DNA of 64,000 bases from Duganella sp. BuS-21 (GCA_041874725.1 CP097466.1:2294001-2358000); one strand, 5' to 3'; shown: positions 8,861 through 17,667, counted from the stretch's first letter. Numbers and translations: made by a program. The notes: generated by a model not told the origin, from the sequence alone.

Positions 8861-9334
8861 ATGAAATGTCCGTTTTGCCAGCATGAAGATACCCAGGTCC
8901 TCGATACGCGCGTATCGGAGGAGGGGGACGCCATTCGCCGGCGCCGGCGCTGCGGTAAATGTGATAAACGATTTACCACCTATGAGCGCATTGAACTGGT
9001 GATGCCGTATGTGGTCAAGAAGAATGGCAGCCGCACCGAGTACGCCTCGGCCAAGTTGCGCGGTAGTCTGGAGCTGGCCCTGCGCAAGCGTCCCGTGGCC
9101 GCCCCTGCAGTGGACGCCGCGATTGCCTCGATCGAGGAAAAGCTGCTGACCAGCGGTCAGCGCGAAGTCGAAACCGGCTACATCGGCGAGCTGGTGATGC
9201 AGGAACTGAAGCGCCTCGACAACGTGGCCTACATCCGCTTTGCCTCCGTCTACAAAAACTTCGAAGATCTGGCCGAGTTCCAGAACGCCATTGCCGAAGT
9301 CGGCCAAGAGCGTAAAGTCCCTCGTAAAAGCTAG
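8861..9334 (+). CDS. nrdR: Transcriptional repressor NrdR
   Basis: A 157-residue regulator of ribonucleotide reductase genes. The N-terminal zinc ribbon has CPFC (residues 3-6) and CGKC (about 31-34). An ATP-cone domain (about 49-139) senses ATP/dATP and controls binding to NrdR boxes. The sequence [20 protein letters not shown] is diagnostic. The position right after glyA is typical of betaproteobacteria. Confidence 0.97.
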   Translation: MKCPFCQHEDTQVLDTRVSEEGDAIRRRRRCGKCDKRFTTYERIELVMPYVVKKNGSRTEYASAKLRGSLELALRKRPVAAPAVDAAIASIEEKLLTSGQREVETGYIGELVMQELKRLDNVAYIRFASVYKNFEDLAEFQNAIAEVGQERKVPRKS

Positions 9335-9427
9335 CATACTGCTGGCGCACTATTGATACACCTCATACTCTCTGCTGTAGCCGCTGCTAACTTGTAACGC
9401 AGTCTCCCTGACTTGCGGAGGTGTGCC

Positions 9428-9964
9428 ATGCGCGCACGCGGCTATACCTTGCCGGAAATCCTGATTGCGGTGGTGGTGCTCGCCCTGGGCATCGTCGGTG
9501 GCGTCGCTTTGCAAATGTCGGCGCTGCGGGCGCGGCACCAGGCGGTGCTGCTGTCGCAGGCAACGCACATGGCCGTAGCATTGGCCGAACGTGTGCGCGC
9601 CAATCCGGCGCAGGCCGATCTCTATCTCACCCTCAACTACGACGCCTACGCCGAGCCGGTGCCGCACGCGCCTGCTTGCCTATGCCATGGCGACGCCTGC
9701 GCGGCCGCGCAGTTGGCGTTGGCCGATATGTACGAGGCCAAGCTGCTGGTACGCCAGTCCATGCCGGCCGGCCGCGTTGCAGTCTGCCGCGATGCCGGAG
9801 TGTGGAGCGGCGGCAAGCTGCGCTGGGCGTGCGAGGGCGGTGCGGCGTCGCCGCTGGTGGTGAAGGTCGGCTGGCGCGGCAAGAATCCCGATGGCACGCC
9901 GCTCAAGGACGCCGCCGGCGAGTATGCGCCCGGTGTGGCGCTTGTGGTGGGAGCGGTGCCATGA
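9428..9964 (+). CDS. pilV: Type IV pilus modification protein PilV
   Basis: A 178-residue minor pseudopilin. It has a short basic leader (MRARG), then the prepilin-peptidase motif with glutamate at +5 (YTLPEILIAVVVLALGIVGG) and a hydrophobic helix. The ATG at 9428 is preceded by GCGGAGG; an ATG 15 nt upstream is less likely. It is the first gene of a six-gene minor-pilin operon in which every junction is an ATGA overlap. Minor pilins form the priming complex at the pilus tip. Confidence 0.88.
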   Translation: MRARGYTLPEILIAVVVLALGIVGGVALQMSALRARHQAVLLSQATHMAVALAERVRANPAQADLYLTLNYDAYAEPVPHAPACLCHGDACAAAQLALADMYEAKLLVRQSMPAGRVAVCRDAGVWSGGKLRWACEGGAASPLVVKVGWRGKNPDGTPLKDAAGEYAPGVALVVGAVP

Positions 9965-10827
9965 TCGGCGCGCGCTGCAACGGCTGGGGACTGGTCGAAT
10001 TTCTGATCGCCATTGCGCTGGGCCTGGTGGTGAGCTTGCTGGCGAGCGGCTTGCTGATCGCGTCGGGAGGCGCTTCGCGTAATCACAGCGAGTCGCAGTG
10101 GCTCGGCGATGGCGGCCGCTATGCCCTACGCTTGATGGCGCAGGCGATACGGCAGGGTGCTTACCTCAATTGGGATAGCGATCTGGCGCCGCCAGCGCTG
10201 GCGACGGCCTCGGTGGACGGGCTGGATGCCGCCAGCATCAGTCGCGGCAGCGATGGCATCAGCGCGCCGTTGCCGGCGGTGGCCAACGGCAGTGATGTGC
10301 TGGCCTTGCGTTTTTACGGCGCCGGCGAAGGGGTAAACGGTGATGGTTCAAGTGTGAATTGCGGAGGCTTCGGCGTGGCTGGCGGCGTGCAGGGCTGGAG
10401 CATCTTTTACGTTGCGGCCGATGCGGGTGGCGTGACGGAGTTGCGCTGCAAGTACCGTAGCGCGGGCGGCTGGGGCGCCGATGCGATTGTGCGCGGCGTG
10501 GATTCGTTTCAGGTGCTGTATGGCGTCGATAGCGATGTGCCGATGGATGGCGTGCCGAATACGTATCTGAACGCGACGGCGGTGCGGGCGATCGATGGCT
10601 GGAAGCGCGTGTGCTCCATCAAGCTGGCCTTGCTGCTGCATGGTGAGCACAACACGCGTGCCGATACGGTGAATGGGCGTTATGACTTGTTCGGGCCGGC
10701 GTATTCCGAGTCGCATGGCGAGGATGTCGGTGTGCGCGTGGTGGAGGCGCGCTTGCCGCCATCGCAGCGGTTGCGGGCGCGGCGGGTGTTTGGGATGACG
10801 GTGGCGTTGCGGAATCGGGATGGCTGA
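9961..10827 (+). CDS. pilW: Type IV pilus minor pilin PilW
   Basis: 288 residues starting in the ATGA shared with the end of pilV. The N-terminus WGLVEFLIAIALGLVVSLLA carries the type III prepilin cleavage and helix signature. The long C-terminal domain contains a conserved ITELRC-like region (GVTELRCKYRS) and VDSFQVLYGVDSD, as in PilW proteins. It is an assembly and priming component together with PilV, PilX and PilY1. Confidence 0.87.
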   Translation: MIGARCNGWGLVEFLIAIALGLVVSLLASGLLIASGGASRNHSESQWLGDGGRYALRLMAQAIRQGAYLNWDSDLAPPALATASVDGLDAASISRGSDGISAPLPAVANGSDVLALRFYGAGEGVNGDGSSVNCGGFGVAGGVQGWSIFYVAADAGGVTELRCKYRSAGGWGADAIVRGVDSFQVLYGVDSDVPMDGVPNTYLNATAVRAIDGWKRVCSIKLALLLHGEHNTRADTVNGRYDLFGPAYSESHGEDVGVRVVEARLPPSQRLRARRVFGMTVALRNRDG

Positions 10828-10830
10828 ATC

Positions 10831-11331
10831 ATGGACAGGCAACGGGGAATCGCGTTGGTGGTCAGCCTGGTGTTGCTGATCATGGTGATGCTGCTGGGGG
10901 TGTCGGCGGCGCAATTGAGTCTGCAAGGTGAGAAAGCTGCGCGCGGCGAGCGCGATCGGGATGTGGCGTTTCTGATGGCGGAGGATGCCGTGAAAAATGC
11001 GGAGCGGGAGATTGAGGGCGGCGGCGGTCCGTTTGCGCAGGATTGTGCTGCAGGCAGATACGAGCGCGCGGCGCGCGGGGAAACCCCGGTTTGGCAGAAG
11101 GTGGATTTGGCCGGAGATGCCTGCGCGGTGACAAGTGGGGCGGACTTCGCGCCGTTCAGCAAGCCGCGTTATATCGTCGAGCGGATGGCATGCCATCAGG
11201 CTGGGGATGACGCGTCGGCGGGCGCGGCTCCGAATTATTGTTACCGCGTGACGGCGATCGGATTCGCCTCCGCGCCGGAGATGGAGGTGGTGCTGCAAAG
11301 TGTATACGGCAAACCGGAGGAGGCGCCATGA
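10831..11331 (+). CDS. pilX: Type IV pilus assembly protein PilX
   Basis: 166 residues. The N-terminus MDRQRGIALVVSLVLLIMVMLLGVSA is a PilX-type leader and helix (RG-IALVVSL), followed by ERDRDVAFLMAEDAVKNAE, the typical amphipathic continuation. It starts 3 nt after pilW and ends in an ATGA overlap with pilY1. It belongs to the minor pilins that connect PilY1 to the pilus tip. Confidence 0.86.
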   Translation: MDRQRGIALVVSLVLLIMVMLLGVSAAQLSLQGEKAARGERDRDVAFLMAEDAVKNAEREIEGGGGPFAQDCAAGRYERAARGETPVWQKVDLAGDACAVTSGADFAPFSKPRYIVERMACHQAGDDASAGAAPNYCYRVTAIGFASAPEMEVVLQSVYGKPEEAP

Positions 11332-13331
11332 ACGGAATGAGATGGCGGTGCGCATGGATATTCGCCACCGCTTGCATGCAGGCCCACGCCGGGCCGTCCC
11401 TGATTGAGCTGGACAGCTTGCCCGTCACGGCCGCCTGCCACGCCACCGCACCGGCTGCGCAGGGGCTTGCTGGCACCGCCGAAGGCGCCGTGCTGTTGCG
11501 GCCTGCGCCGCTTGCCAGCGCGTCGGCCTCGATGAGCCCGGGCGACCTGTATCAGGCCACGATGGACATTGCCGACTGGGCCGGACATTTTTCGCGCTAC
11601 CTATTGCCCGCCGGTGCGGCCGCTGCCGGTGGCGCAGCCGCTCTGGCCTGGGACGCCGGTACAATCCTGAGCGGCGCCGCCGGTCGCCCGCCGGAGCCGA
11701 TGCCGGCACAACGTCAGATCTACACCGCCATCGTGCAGCGCGGCGGCGCGCTGAAGACCATCCCGTTCACCTGGAGCGCCTTGTCCGCCGCACAGCAAGC
11801 GTTGCTGAACCTTGACGACCACGCCGGTGAACAGCGCCTCGCCTATTTGCGCGGCGACCGCTCGCTGGAAGGCATCCAGTTCCGCCGCCGCAGTAGTGTG
11901 CTGGGCGATGCCATTCACAGCACACCTGTCTATGTTGGCGCTCCAGAGCGCCGCGCCACCATCTACCTCGGCGCCAACGACGGCATGCTGCACGCCTTCG
12001 ACGCCACCACCGGCATCGAACTCTTCGCCTACGTGCCGGACGCGCTGATCGCCCAGCTCCACCACCTGAGCTATCCAGCCTACACCCACCGCGCTTACGT
12101 CGACGGCCCGGCCAGCGCGGCGGAGCTTACCATCGGCGGCAGCAAGAAAACCATGCTCTTTTCCGCCATGGGTGGCGGCGCGAAAGGCGTCTTCGCACTG
12201 GACGTCACCGATCCTCAGCACTTCGCCGGCGCCCTGTGGGAATTCACCGACCGCGACGATCCCATGATGGGCAACGTCACCACGCTCCCGCAAGTCGCCA
12301 GGCTCCGCGTGAAGAAGGACGTTTATCGATACTTCGCCATCATCGCCAGCGGCGTCAACAACGGCGGCGACGGCAAGGGCGCCTTATTCCTGCTGGCGCT
12401 CGACAAGCCTCCCAACGAAAACTGGCAGCGCAACAGCAACTACTACCGCATCACCACGCCGGTCTCCGATCCTGCGCTGGCCAATGCGCTGAGCTCGCCC
12501 GTTCTGGTGAACGACAGCGACGGTGCGCTGCGCTATGCCTACGCCGGCGATCTGCAAGGTGCGCTCTGGCGCTTCGACTTCAGCGGCAGTGCGCCGTGGG
12601 AGAAGGTTGTTGGCAAGCCCTTGTTCGTGGCGCGCGATGCCGATGGCCGACGCCAGCAGATCATGCAACAGCCTTTGCTTGCTTATGCCAACTCGGGCGG
12701 CTACATAGCGTTGTTCGGCACCGGAAAGTTGATCGAACCGGCCGACCGCAGCACCGCCACCGCAACGACACAGTCTTACTACGCCATCATCGACAGCCTG
12801 CGAACGCCAATGGAGTCCATCACCAGCCGCCGCCAGTTAACGCAGCGCTTTCTCGATAGCCGAGATGGTCCCTTGGACCCCGGCAGCCAAGGCTGGTATG
12901 TGGATTTTGTGCAGCCTGCCGAACGTAGCGTGCATGCAGGCTTGCTGGCCGATGGCGCGGTGCTGTTCAACACCGTGCAGCCCGGCGCTGACTGGTGCAG
13001 TCCCACGCACAGCCGCAGCTATGTGCTGAATGTCACCACTGGACTGGCGAAGGATGGCAATATCATCACCTCCACGCCCAACCAGGATGTGATCGTGAGC
13101 TTGCCGGTGCCGGGCTACGTAGCGGCGCCATCGCTGTTGCCGCAATCCGTCACGCGCGGCGAGCGCGATGCGGTGGGGCGTGTGAAGCAGGAGAAAACGT
13201 ATGCGGTGGTGCAGGTGACCGGTGCGGGGCAGGTGGCCGCTGTCGGCAGCATGCGCGCGGCGCGGCGCGTGGGCCGTCTCAGTTGGCGTGAGATCGTCAA
13301 CTGGCGCGAACTGCACGAGGCCGCCAAATGA
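11328..13331 (+). CDS. pilY1: PilY1-type pilus tip protein, short form
   Basis: 667 residues from the ATG overlapping pilX, followed by a signal peptide (cleavage near MQAHA). The body is the PilY C-terminal beta-propeller: RRSSVLGDAIHSTPVYVG, YLGANDGMLHAFDATTG, ALDVTDPQHFAGALWEF and an aspartate-bearing VNDSDGALRYAYAGD that may be the calcium loop. Many PilY1 proteins exceed 1000 residues with an N-terminal von Willebrand A-like region; here only about 150 residues precede the propeller. Expected role: tip adhesin and regulator of pilus extension. Confidence 0.87.
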   Translation: MNGMRWRCAWIFATACMQAHAGPSLIELDSLPVTAACHATAPAAQGLAGTAEGAVLLRPAPLASASASMSPGDLYQATMDIADWAGHFSRYLLPAGAAAAGGAAALAWDAGTILSGAAGRPPEPMPAQRQIYTAIVQRGGALKTIPFTWSALSAAQQALLNLDDHAGEQRLAYLRGDRSLEGIQFRRRSSVLGDAIHSTPVYVGAPERRATIYLGANDGMLHAFDATTGIELFAYVPDALIAQLHHLSYPAYTHRAYVDGPASAAELTIGGSKKTMLFSAMGGGAKGVFALDVTDPQHFAGALWEFTDRDDPMMGNVTTLPQVARLRVKKDVYRYFAIIASGVNNGGDGKGALFLLALDKPPNENWQRNSNYYRITTPVSDPALANALSSPVLVNDSDGALRYAYAGDLQGALWRFDFSGSAPWEKVVGKPLFVARDADGRRQQIMQQPLLAYANSGGYIALFGTGKLIEPADRSTATATTQSYYAIIDSLRTPMESITSRRQLTQRFLDSRDGPLDPGSQGWYVDFVQPAERSVHAGLLADGAVLFNTVQPGADWCSPTHSRSYVLNVTTGLAKDGNIITSTPNQDVIVSLPVPGYVAAPSLLPQSVTRGERDAVGRVKQEKTYAVVQVTGAGQVAAVGSMRAARRVGRLSWREIVNWRELHEAAK

Positions 13332-13774
13332 AGCGCTCGGGCTTCAGCCTCATGGAACTGCTGGTGGCGCTGGTGATAGTGGCCGTGTTGGCGGCGTACG
13401 CGCTTCCCGCTTACCAGCAGCACATTGTCCGCACGCGGCGCGGTGAGGCGCATTCCGCGCTGCTGAAGTTGATGATGCAGCAGGAACGCTTCCATTCGCA
13501 GCACAACACCTATGTCGAATTTTCCGCCGGCGGCGGGGATGAGGAGTCGCGTCAGTTCCAATGGTGGAGCGGCGCCAGCGCGCCGACCAGCGCATACGAG
13601 ATCGAAGGCAAGGCCTGCGATGGTGAGCTGATCTCGCAATGCGTGCAACTGATCGCCCGTCCCGGCACCGCAATGGTGGACAGCCGCTTCGACGACGACG
13701 ACTGCCGCACGCTCAAGCTCACCAGCGCCGGCCTGCGCCTGGCGAGCGGCCCTGCAGCAGGATGCTGGCCATGA
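13328..13774 (+). CDS. pilE: Type IV pilin-like protein PilE
   Basis: 148 residues. The leader MKRSG is followed by FSLMELLVALVIVAVLAAYALPAYQQHI, a textbook type IV pilin N-terminus with Glu5. Cysteines near the end (DDDDCRTLKL, AAGCWP) could make the usual disulfide loop. In this operon position the product is a PilE-type minor pilin rather than the major PilA. It shares ATGA with both neighbours. Confidence 0.88.
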   Translation: MKRSGFSLMELLVALVIVAVLAAYALPAYQQHIVRTRRGEAHSALLKLMMQQERFHSQHNTYVEFSAGGGDEESRQFQWWSGASAPTSAYEIEGKACDGELISQCVQLIARPGTAMVDSRFDDDDCRTLKLTSAGLRLASGPAAGCWP

Positions 13775-14376
13775 CTGCGGACGCCATCGCCGTGCAGGCC
13801 GCGCGATCATGCGCCCGCTGTCCGCGCTGCGGCCGCCTCGCAGGACTGACGCTGATCGAACTGCTCATCGTCCTGGTGCTGGCCGTGATCCTGCTCGGCG
13901 TGGCCGCGCCGGCGTTCCATCAAGCGCTGCAGCGCCTGCGCGTGCAAGCGGCCAGCAACGACCTGCAGGCCGCCATCAATCTAACCCGCTCCCAGGCCAT
14001 GGCGCGCGGACGCAAAGTGCTGATGGCGCCCTTGGAGCCGACTGGCGCCAACTGGCAAAGCGGCTGGGCCGTCTTTGTCGACATCAACAACAACCGCCGC
14101 CCGGACCCCGGCGAACCGTTGATCTACCGCCACGACCAGCTACGCGACGACGTCATCATCACCTCCCGCTTCACCTCCGGCGGCGCACCCACCTACATCG
14201 CCTACAACGCCGCCGGCCGCACCTGCCGCGCCGACAACAGCCTGACCACGCGCTGGGGCACGCTCTCCCTCACGCAAGGCGATCACGCCCGCAACGTCAT
14301 CATCAACATGCTGGGTCGTGTCCGTGTCTGCGATCCCAAGGCGGAACCCTCTAACTGCAGCAGCGCGATGGACTGA
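13771..14376 (+). CDS. fimT: GspH/FimT family pseudopilin
   Basis: 201 residues from the ATG in the ATGA overlap with pilE. An unusually long basic/cysteine-containing leader of about 25 residues (CARCPRCGRLAG) precedes the cleavage motif GLTLIELLIVLVLAVILLGVAAP. The C-terminal GspH domain (NLTRSQAMARGRKV, then WAVFVDINNNRRPDPGEPL) identifies FimT; this class can act in DNA uptake. The CxxC in the leader is unusual; if the start is further downstream the leader would be shorter. Confidence 0.85.
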   Translation: MTADAIAVQAARSCARCPRCGRLAGLTLIELLIVLVLAVILLGVAAPAFHQALQRLRVQAASNDLQAAINLTRSQAMARGRKVLMAPLEPTGANWQSGWAVFVDINNNRRPDPGEPLIYRHDQLRDDVIITSRFTSGGAPTYIAYNAAGRTCRADNSLTTRWGTLSLTQGDHARNVIINMLGRVRVCDPKAEPSNCSSAMD

Positions 14377-14420
14377 ACAAGCATTTATAATGGCGCGAAG
14401 ACTAATCTTGCAGGAACACC

Positions 14421-15515
14421 GTGAACATCAGCAACGATCTCGAAGGCATGACGCTGGCGCTGCAATGGGCCGCCAAGGGCCTGTACATCACTTCGCCCAA
14501 TCCGCACATCGGCTGCGTGATCGTGCGCGACGGCGTGGTGATCGGCGCCGGCGTCACCCAGCAGGCCGGCAGCGACCACGCCGAAATCCAGGCGCTGAAG
14601 GACGCGCAGGCGCGCGGCCACGACGTGCGCGGCGCCACCGCCTATGTCACGCTGGAGCCGTGCAACCACCACGGCCGCACGCCGCCTTGCTCGGACGCTT
14701 TGGTGCGTGCCGGCCTCGGCCGCGTAGTGGCGGCCATGGAAGACCCCAATCCGCTGGTGGCCGGGCAGGGCATGGCCAAGCTGGCCGCCAACGGCATCGA
14801 CACCAGCGTCGGCATGTTGGCCGATCAGGCGGTTGAACTGAACATCGGCTTCTTCTCGCGCATGACGCGCGGCCTGCCGTGGGTACGCATGAAAACGGCC
14901 GCCAGCCTGGACGGCATGACAGCCCTGCACAACGGCGCCAGCCAATGGATCACCGGACCGGAAGCGCGCGCCGACGGCCACGCCTGGCGCGCGCGCGCCT
15001 GCGCCATCCTGACCGGCATCGGCACCGTCAAGGCCGACGATCCGCAACTGAATGTGCGCGCTGTCGAAACGCCGCGCCAGCCGCGCCGCATCGTGGTCGA
15101 CAGCAAGCTTGAAATCGACCTGTCCGCCAAGATATTGGAGGGAGGCGGCACCTGGATCGTCGCCGCCGTCGGCCATCCCGAGAAGCAAGCCGCGTTGCAG
15201 GCCGCCGGCCACGAAGTCATCCTGCTGCCGAACGCCTACGGCAAGGTCGACCTGCCAGCGCTGATGCACGAGCTGGGCCGCCGCCAGATCAACGAGTTGC
15301 ACGTGGAGGCGGGCGGCAAGCTCAATGGCTCGCTGATCCGCGAGGGCTGCGTCGATGAGCTGCTGGTGTACCTGGCGCCGGCCCTGATCGGCGAAGCGCA
15401 AGGCATGTTCGCCCTGCCGGCGCTGACCGACCTGACGCAGAAGAAGCAGTTGAAATTCCACGAGGTTCAGCAGATCGGCCAAGATTTGCGTATCCTTGCA
15501 CGATTCACCCATTAA
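14421..15515 (+). CDS. ribD: Bifunctional riboflavin deaminase/reductase RibD
   Basis: 364 residues. The N-terminal deaminase domain has the zinc motifs HAEIQAL and EPCNHHGRTPPC; the C-terminal reductase domain (from about residue 145) has MKTAASLDGMTAL and VEAGGKLNGSLI. It carries out the second and third steps of riboflavin synthesis, deaminating and then reducing the pyrimidine intermediate with NADPH. It is followed 14 nt later by riboflavin synthase. Confidence 0.96.
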   Translation: MNISNDLEGMTLALQWAAKGLYITSPNPHIGCVIVRDGVVIGAGVTQQAGSDHAEIQALKDAQARGHDVRGATAYVTLEPCNHHGRTPPCSDALVRAGLGRVVAAMEDPNPLVAGQGMAKLAANGIDTSVGMLADQAVELNIGFFSRMTRGLPWVRMKTAASLDGMTALHNGASQWITGPEARADGHAWRARACAILTGIGTVKADDPQLNVRAVETPRQPRRIVVDSKLEIDLSAKILEGGGTWIVAAVGHPEKQAALQAAGHEVILLPNAYGKVDLPALMHELGRRQINELHVEAGGKLNGSLIREGCVDELLVYLAPALIGEAQGMFALPALTDLTQKKQLKFHEVQQIGQDLRILARFTH

Positions 15516-15529
15516 GAAGATTGCACAAT

Positions 15530-16171
15530 ATGTTCACTGGTATCGTCGCCGCCATCGGCAAAATTGAATCGGTCAAGCCGCTCGAGGGCGGCTCTTTCGC
15601 GGGCGTGCGCCTGGACATCAACGCCGGCGGACTGCCGCTGGCCGACGTCGCGCTGGGCGACTCGATCGCCATCAACGGCGCCTGCATGACGGTGGTGGAG
15701 AAGGATGCCACCAACTTCCGCGTCGACGTCTCGCGCGAAAGCCTGAACCTCACCGTCGGCCTCGATACGTTGACCGAAGTGAACCTGGAAAAGGCGTTGA
15801 CGCTGAACGAGCGCCTCGGCGGCCATCTGGTGTCGGGCCACGTGGACGGCCTGGGCGTGGTGCGCAAGTTCGCGCCGGTGGGCGAGTCGTGGGAGTTGGT
15901 GGTGGAAGCGCCGCACCAGCTGGCCAAGTTCCTGGCCTATAAGGGCTCGATCGTGGTCAACGGCGTATCGCTGACCGTCAACCGCGTGACCGACATCGGC
16001 GCCGGCGATGACCTGGTGTGCCAGTTCTCGATCAACCTGATCCCGCACACCATCGCCATGACCACGCTCAAGCACCTCAAGGTCGAGAGCAAGGTCAACC
16101 TGGAAATCGACCTGATCGCCCGCTACGTGGAGCGGATGGTTACCCTGTCCGAGATTACCGCCGGAAAGTGA
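15530..16171 (+). CDS. ribE: Riboflavin synthase alpha chain
   Basis: 213 residues from the ATG at 15530 (family N-terminus MFTGIV; AAGAAG ribosome site). Two tandem lumazine-binding halves are visible: GDSIAINGACMTVV with GGHLVSGHVDG, and GSIVVNGVSLTVN with FSINLIPHTIA. It dismutates two 6,7-dimethyl-8-ribityllumazine molecules to riboflavin. It is followed by a 10-bp tandem repeat and accessory genes instead of ribB. Confidence 0.95.
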   Translation: MFTGIVAAIGKIESVKPLEGGSFAGVRLDINAGGLPLADVALGDSIAINGACMTVVEKDATNFRVDVSRESLNLTVGLDTLTEVNLEKALTLNERLGGHLVSGHVDGLGVVRKFAPVGESWELVVEAPHQLAKFLAYKGSIVVNGVSLTVNRVTDIGAGDDLVCQFSINLIPHTIAMTTLKHLKVESKVNLEIDLIARYVERMVTLSEITAGK

Positions 16172-16230
16172 ACGTATCGGGCGGTGCCGGCATCAGCTTC
16201 CAACGCTGGGCCTCATCGCCGCGATTCTTG

Positions 16231-16289
16231 CCGCTTCGAGTTGCTTTGAGTTGCTTTGAGTTGCTTTGAGTTGCTTTGAGTTGCTTCAG
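16231..16289. repeat. Tandem 10-bp repeat (TTGCTTTGAG)n
   Basis: Four exact TTGCTTTGAG units (16241-16280) are flanked by imperfect units on each side (CCGCTTCGAG before, TTGCTTCAG after). It lies between ribE and the convergent marR stop codon. The unit is not a multiple of three and lies outside both coding regions. Confidence 0.95.
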
Positions 16290-16807
16290 CCGGGCATGGA
16301 GCAGTATTTTTGATGCACGGGACACCGATCTTGTGGGCAAGCCTGTTCATCGCAAAGGCGGCAGATGTGCATCGCGTCGGCCCGCGCTTGCGTCATTTTC
16401 TCCAGCAATATTTCCGCAATACCGTCGAGCTGTGCGCGCTGCTGCGGCGCGAGCAGTTCGACCAAGTCCCCCAGTGCGTGATTGCGTGCCTGTACCACGC
16501 TGCGGGTGCGATCGCGCCCGGCATCGGTCAGGAAAATGGCCACCGAGCGCTTGTCCAGCCCTTGGCGCACTTCGACAAATCCCGCCTCCGACAGCTTATC
16601 GACCAAGCGCACGGTCGCCGAGTGCGACAGTTGCAGCGCTGCGCACAGCTGTCCATTCGTGCATCCTTCGGCAAAGCTGATCACATTCAGCGCAGACGCG
16701 GAAGTGTCATTTTGTCGCGAGTGTTCTTTCAATTCGACCAATAGGCGATCGGTAATTGCCAGGCTCAGCGCGCCCAGCAGATTGGCCGTCCTCAAACTCT
16801 CATTCAT
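16286..16807 (-). CDS. MarR-family regulator with cysteine-rich tail
   Basis: 173 residues. The winged helix-turn-helix (about 35-105) includes LCAALQLSHSATVRLVDKLSEAGFV as recognition region and a wing with QGLDKRSVAIFLTDAG. The last 30 residues contain five cysteines (CRLCDEQACPQDRC and KYC), suggesting thiol- or metal-based sensing. It is divergent from the DUF417 gene, with a perfect palindrome between them, so it most likely represses that gene and itself. The inducer is unknown; reactive chlorine or electrophiles are an inference from the neighbour. Confidence 0.88.
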   Translation of the reverse strand: MNESLRTANLLGALSLAITDRLLVELKEHSRQNDTSASALNVISFAEGCTNGQLCAALQLSHSATVRLVDKLSEAGFVEVRQGLDKRSVAIFLTDAGRDRTRSVVQARNHALGDLVELLAPQQRAQLDGIAEILLEKMTQARADAMHICRLCDEQACPQDRCPVHQKYCSMPG

Positions 16808-16816
16808 AAAAATTCC

Positions 16817-16861
16817 TTGACACGATTAGCTTCCTCCATGAATATGTGCATTATGCACATA
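16817..16861 (+). promoter_or_regulatory. Promoter and palindromic operator between marR and DUF417 gene
   Basis: TTGACA at 16817-16822 could serve as -35. Around the expected -10 lies a perfect palindrome TATGTGCA-TTA-TGCACATA (16843-16861). An operator overlapping -10, between a MarR gene and its divergent neighbour, is the classic repression arrangement. GGAGG precedes the DUF417 ATG. Confidence 0.7.
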
Positions 16862-16872
16862 ACGGAGGAATT

Positions 16873-17361
16873 ATGAAACACCTTACTAAATACCTTGCTA
16901 ACAACGCAACTTCTTATGCCGATATGTTGACCCGCATTGGGGGCGGCATCGCACGTTACAGCGTGGCGGCGATCTTTTTGGCTTACGGGCTTTTCAAGTT
17001 CACCGAAGTCGAAGCCAACGCCATCGCGCCACTGACGGAAAATAGCCCCTTCCTGTTCTGGCTCAACGGTTTGTTGGGCCGGCAGGGCGGGGCAAATCTT
17101 ATCGGCGTCATGGAAATCGTCATTGCCGCGATGATAGCAGCCCGCTCCTTCAACCCGATTGTCTCGGCGCTTGGTAGCCTGGCTGCAGCCGGTGCGTTGG
17201 CGGTGACGCTGTCCTTCCTCGTCTCCACGCCCGGCTTGTCGTTGCTGTCCGTAGACGCCGGTTTCCTGGTCAAAGACCTCACGCTACTGGGGGCTTCACT
17301 GTGGGCTGCAGGGGAGGCCCTGGGGGCGGTCAAGGCCGGCGCCGTAGTCCGGGTAGCCTGA
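16873..17361 (+). CDS. DUF417 (YkgB/RclC-like) inner-membrane protein
   Basis: 162 residues from the ATG at 16873 with GGAGG; the upstream in-frame start lies inside the operator. Four hydrophobic segments are visible (AAIFLAYGLFKF, NLIGVMEIVIAAMIA, LGSLAAAGALAVTLSFLV and the C-terminal one). The FKFTEVEANAI and PFLFWLNGLLG signatures are typical of DUF417. The E. coli relative RclC belongs to the reactive-chlorine resistance system; the exact role is not known. Confidence 0.82.
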   Translation: MKHLTKYLANNATSYADMLTRIGGGIARYSVAAIFLAYGLFKFTEVEANAIAPLTENSPFLFWLNGLLGRQGGANLIGVMEIVIAAMIAARSFNPIVSALGSLAAAGALAVTLSFLVSTPGLSLLSVDAGFLVKDLTLLGASLWAAGEALGAVKAGAVVRVA

Positions 17362-17384
17362 TCTCTAAAAATATTTAGGCTACC

Positions 17385-17651
17385 ATGCACTACGAGGAAT
17401 ACAAGCTCAACGATCCACGGCTGGTGTCGCACATGCTGCGCACCTTTCCCTTCGCCGCCATCCTGGTCGACCTGACTGCAAAATTTTCGTAAGGCGATGT
17501 ACCGGCCGACAGACCCGGCGTGATCCAAGGTTTGCGCACACGAGCCGTGCTGGGCGACTTGGGTGTGGCGCGCATACTCGAGTTGTACGATGGCTCGCCC
17601 GATTCCCTGCAACGGGCGCTTGGGGACCTGCGCACTGGCGGCGTGGATTAA
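17385..17651 (+). pseudogene. Remnant of a PaiB-like FMN-binding regulator
   Basis: An in-frame N-terminal piece (MHYEEYKLNDPRLVSHMLRT, then FPFAAILVD) runs into TAA. In the same frame a C-terminal piece follows at once (PADRPGVIQGLRT, then ILELYDGSPDSL and a stop at 17651). Both look like the two ends of FMN-binding negative regulators of the PaiB/split-barrel family, usually about 200 residues. The central roughly 120 residues, which hold the flavin-binding barrel, are missing. Internal deletion and a stop codon make it non-functional. This fills the otherwise empty 17362-17667 interval. Confidence 0.65.
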
Positions 17652-17667
17652 CGCCGCAGTGCAGTCA

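Noticed and set aside
16231..16289. Phase-variable coding repeat in marR
   Set aside because: The repeat lies after the marR stop codon, so copy-number changes do not alter the protein.
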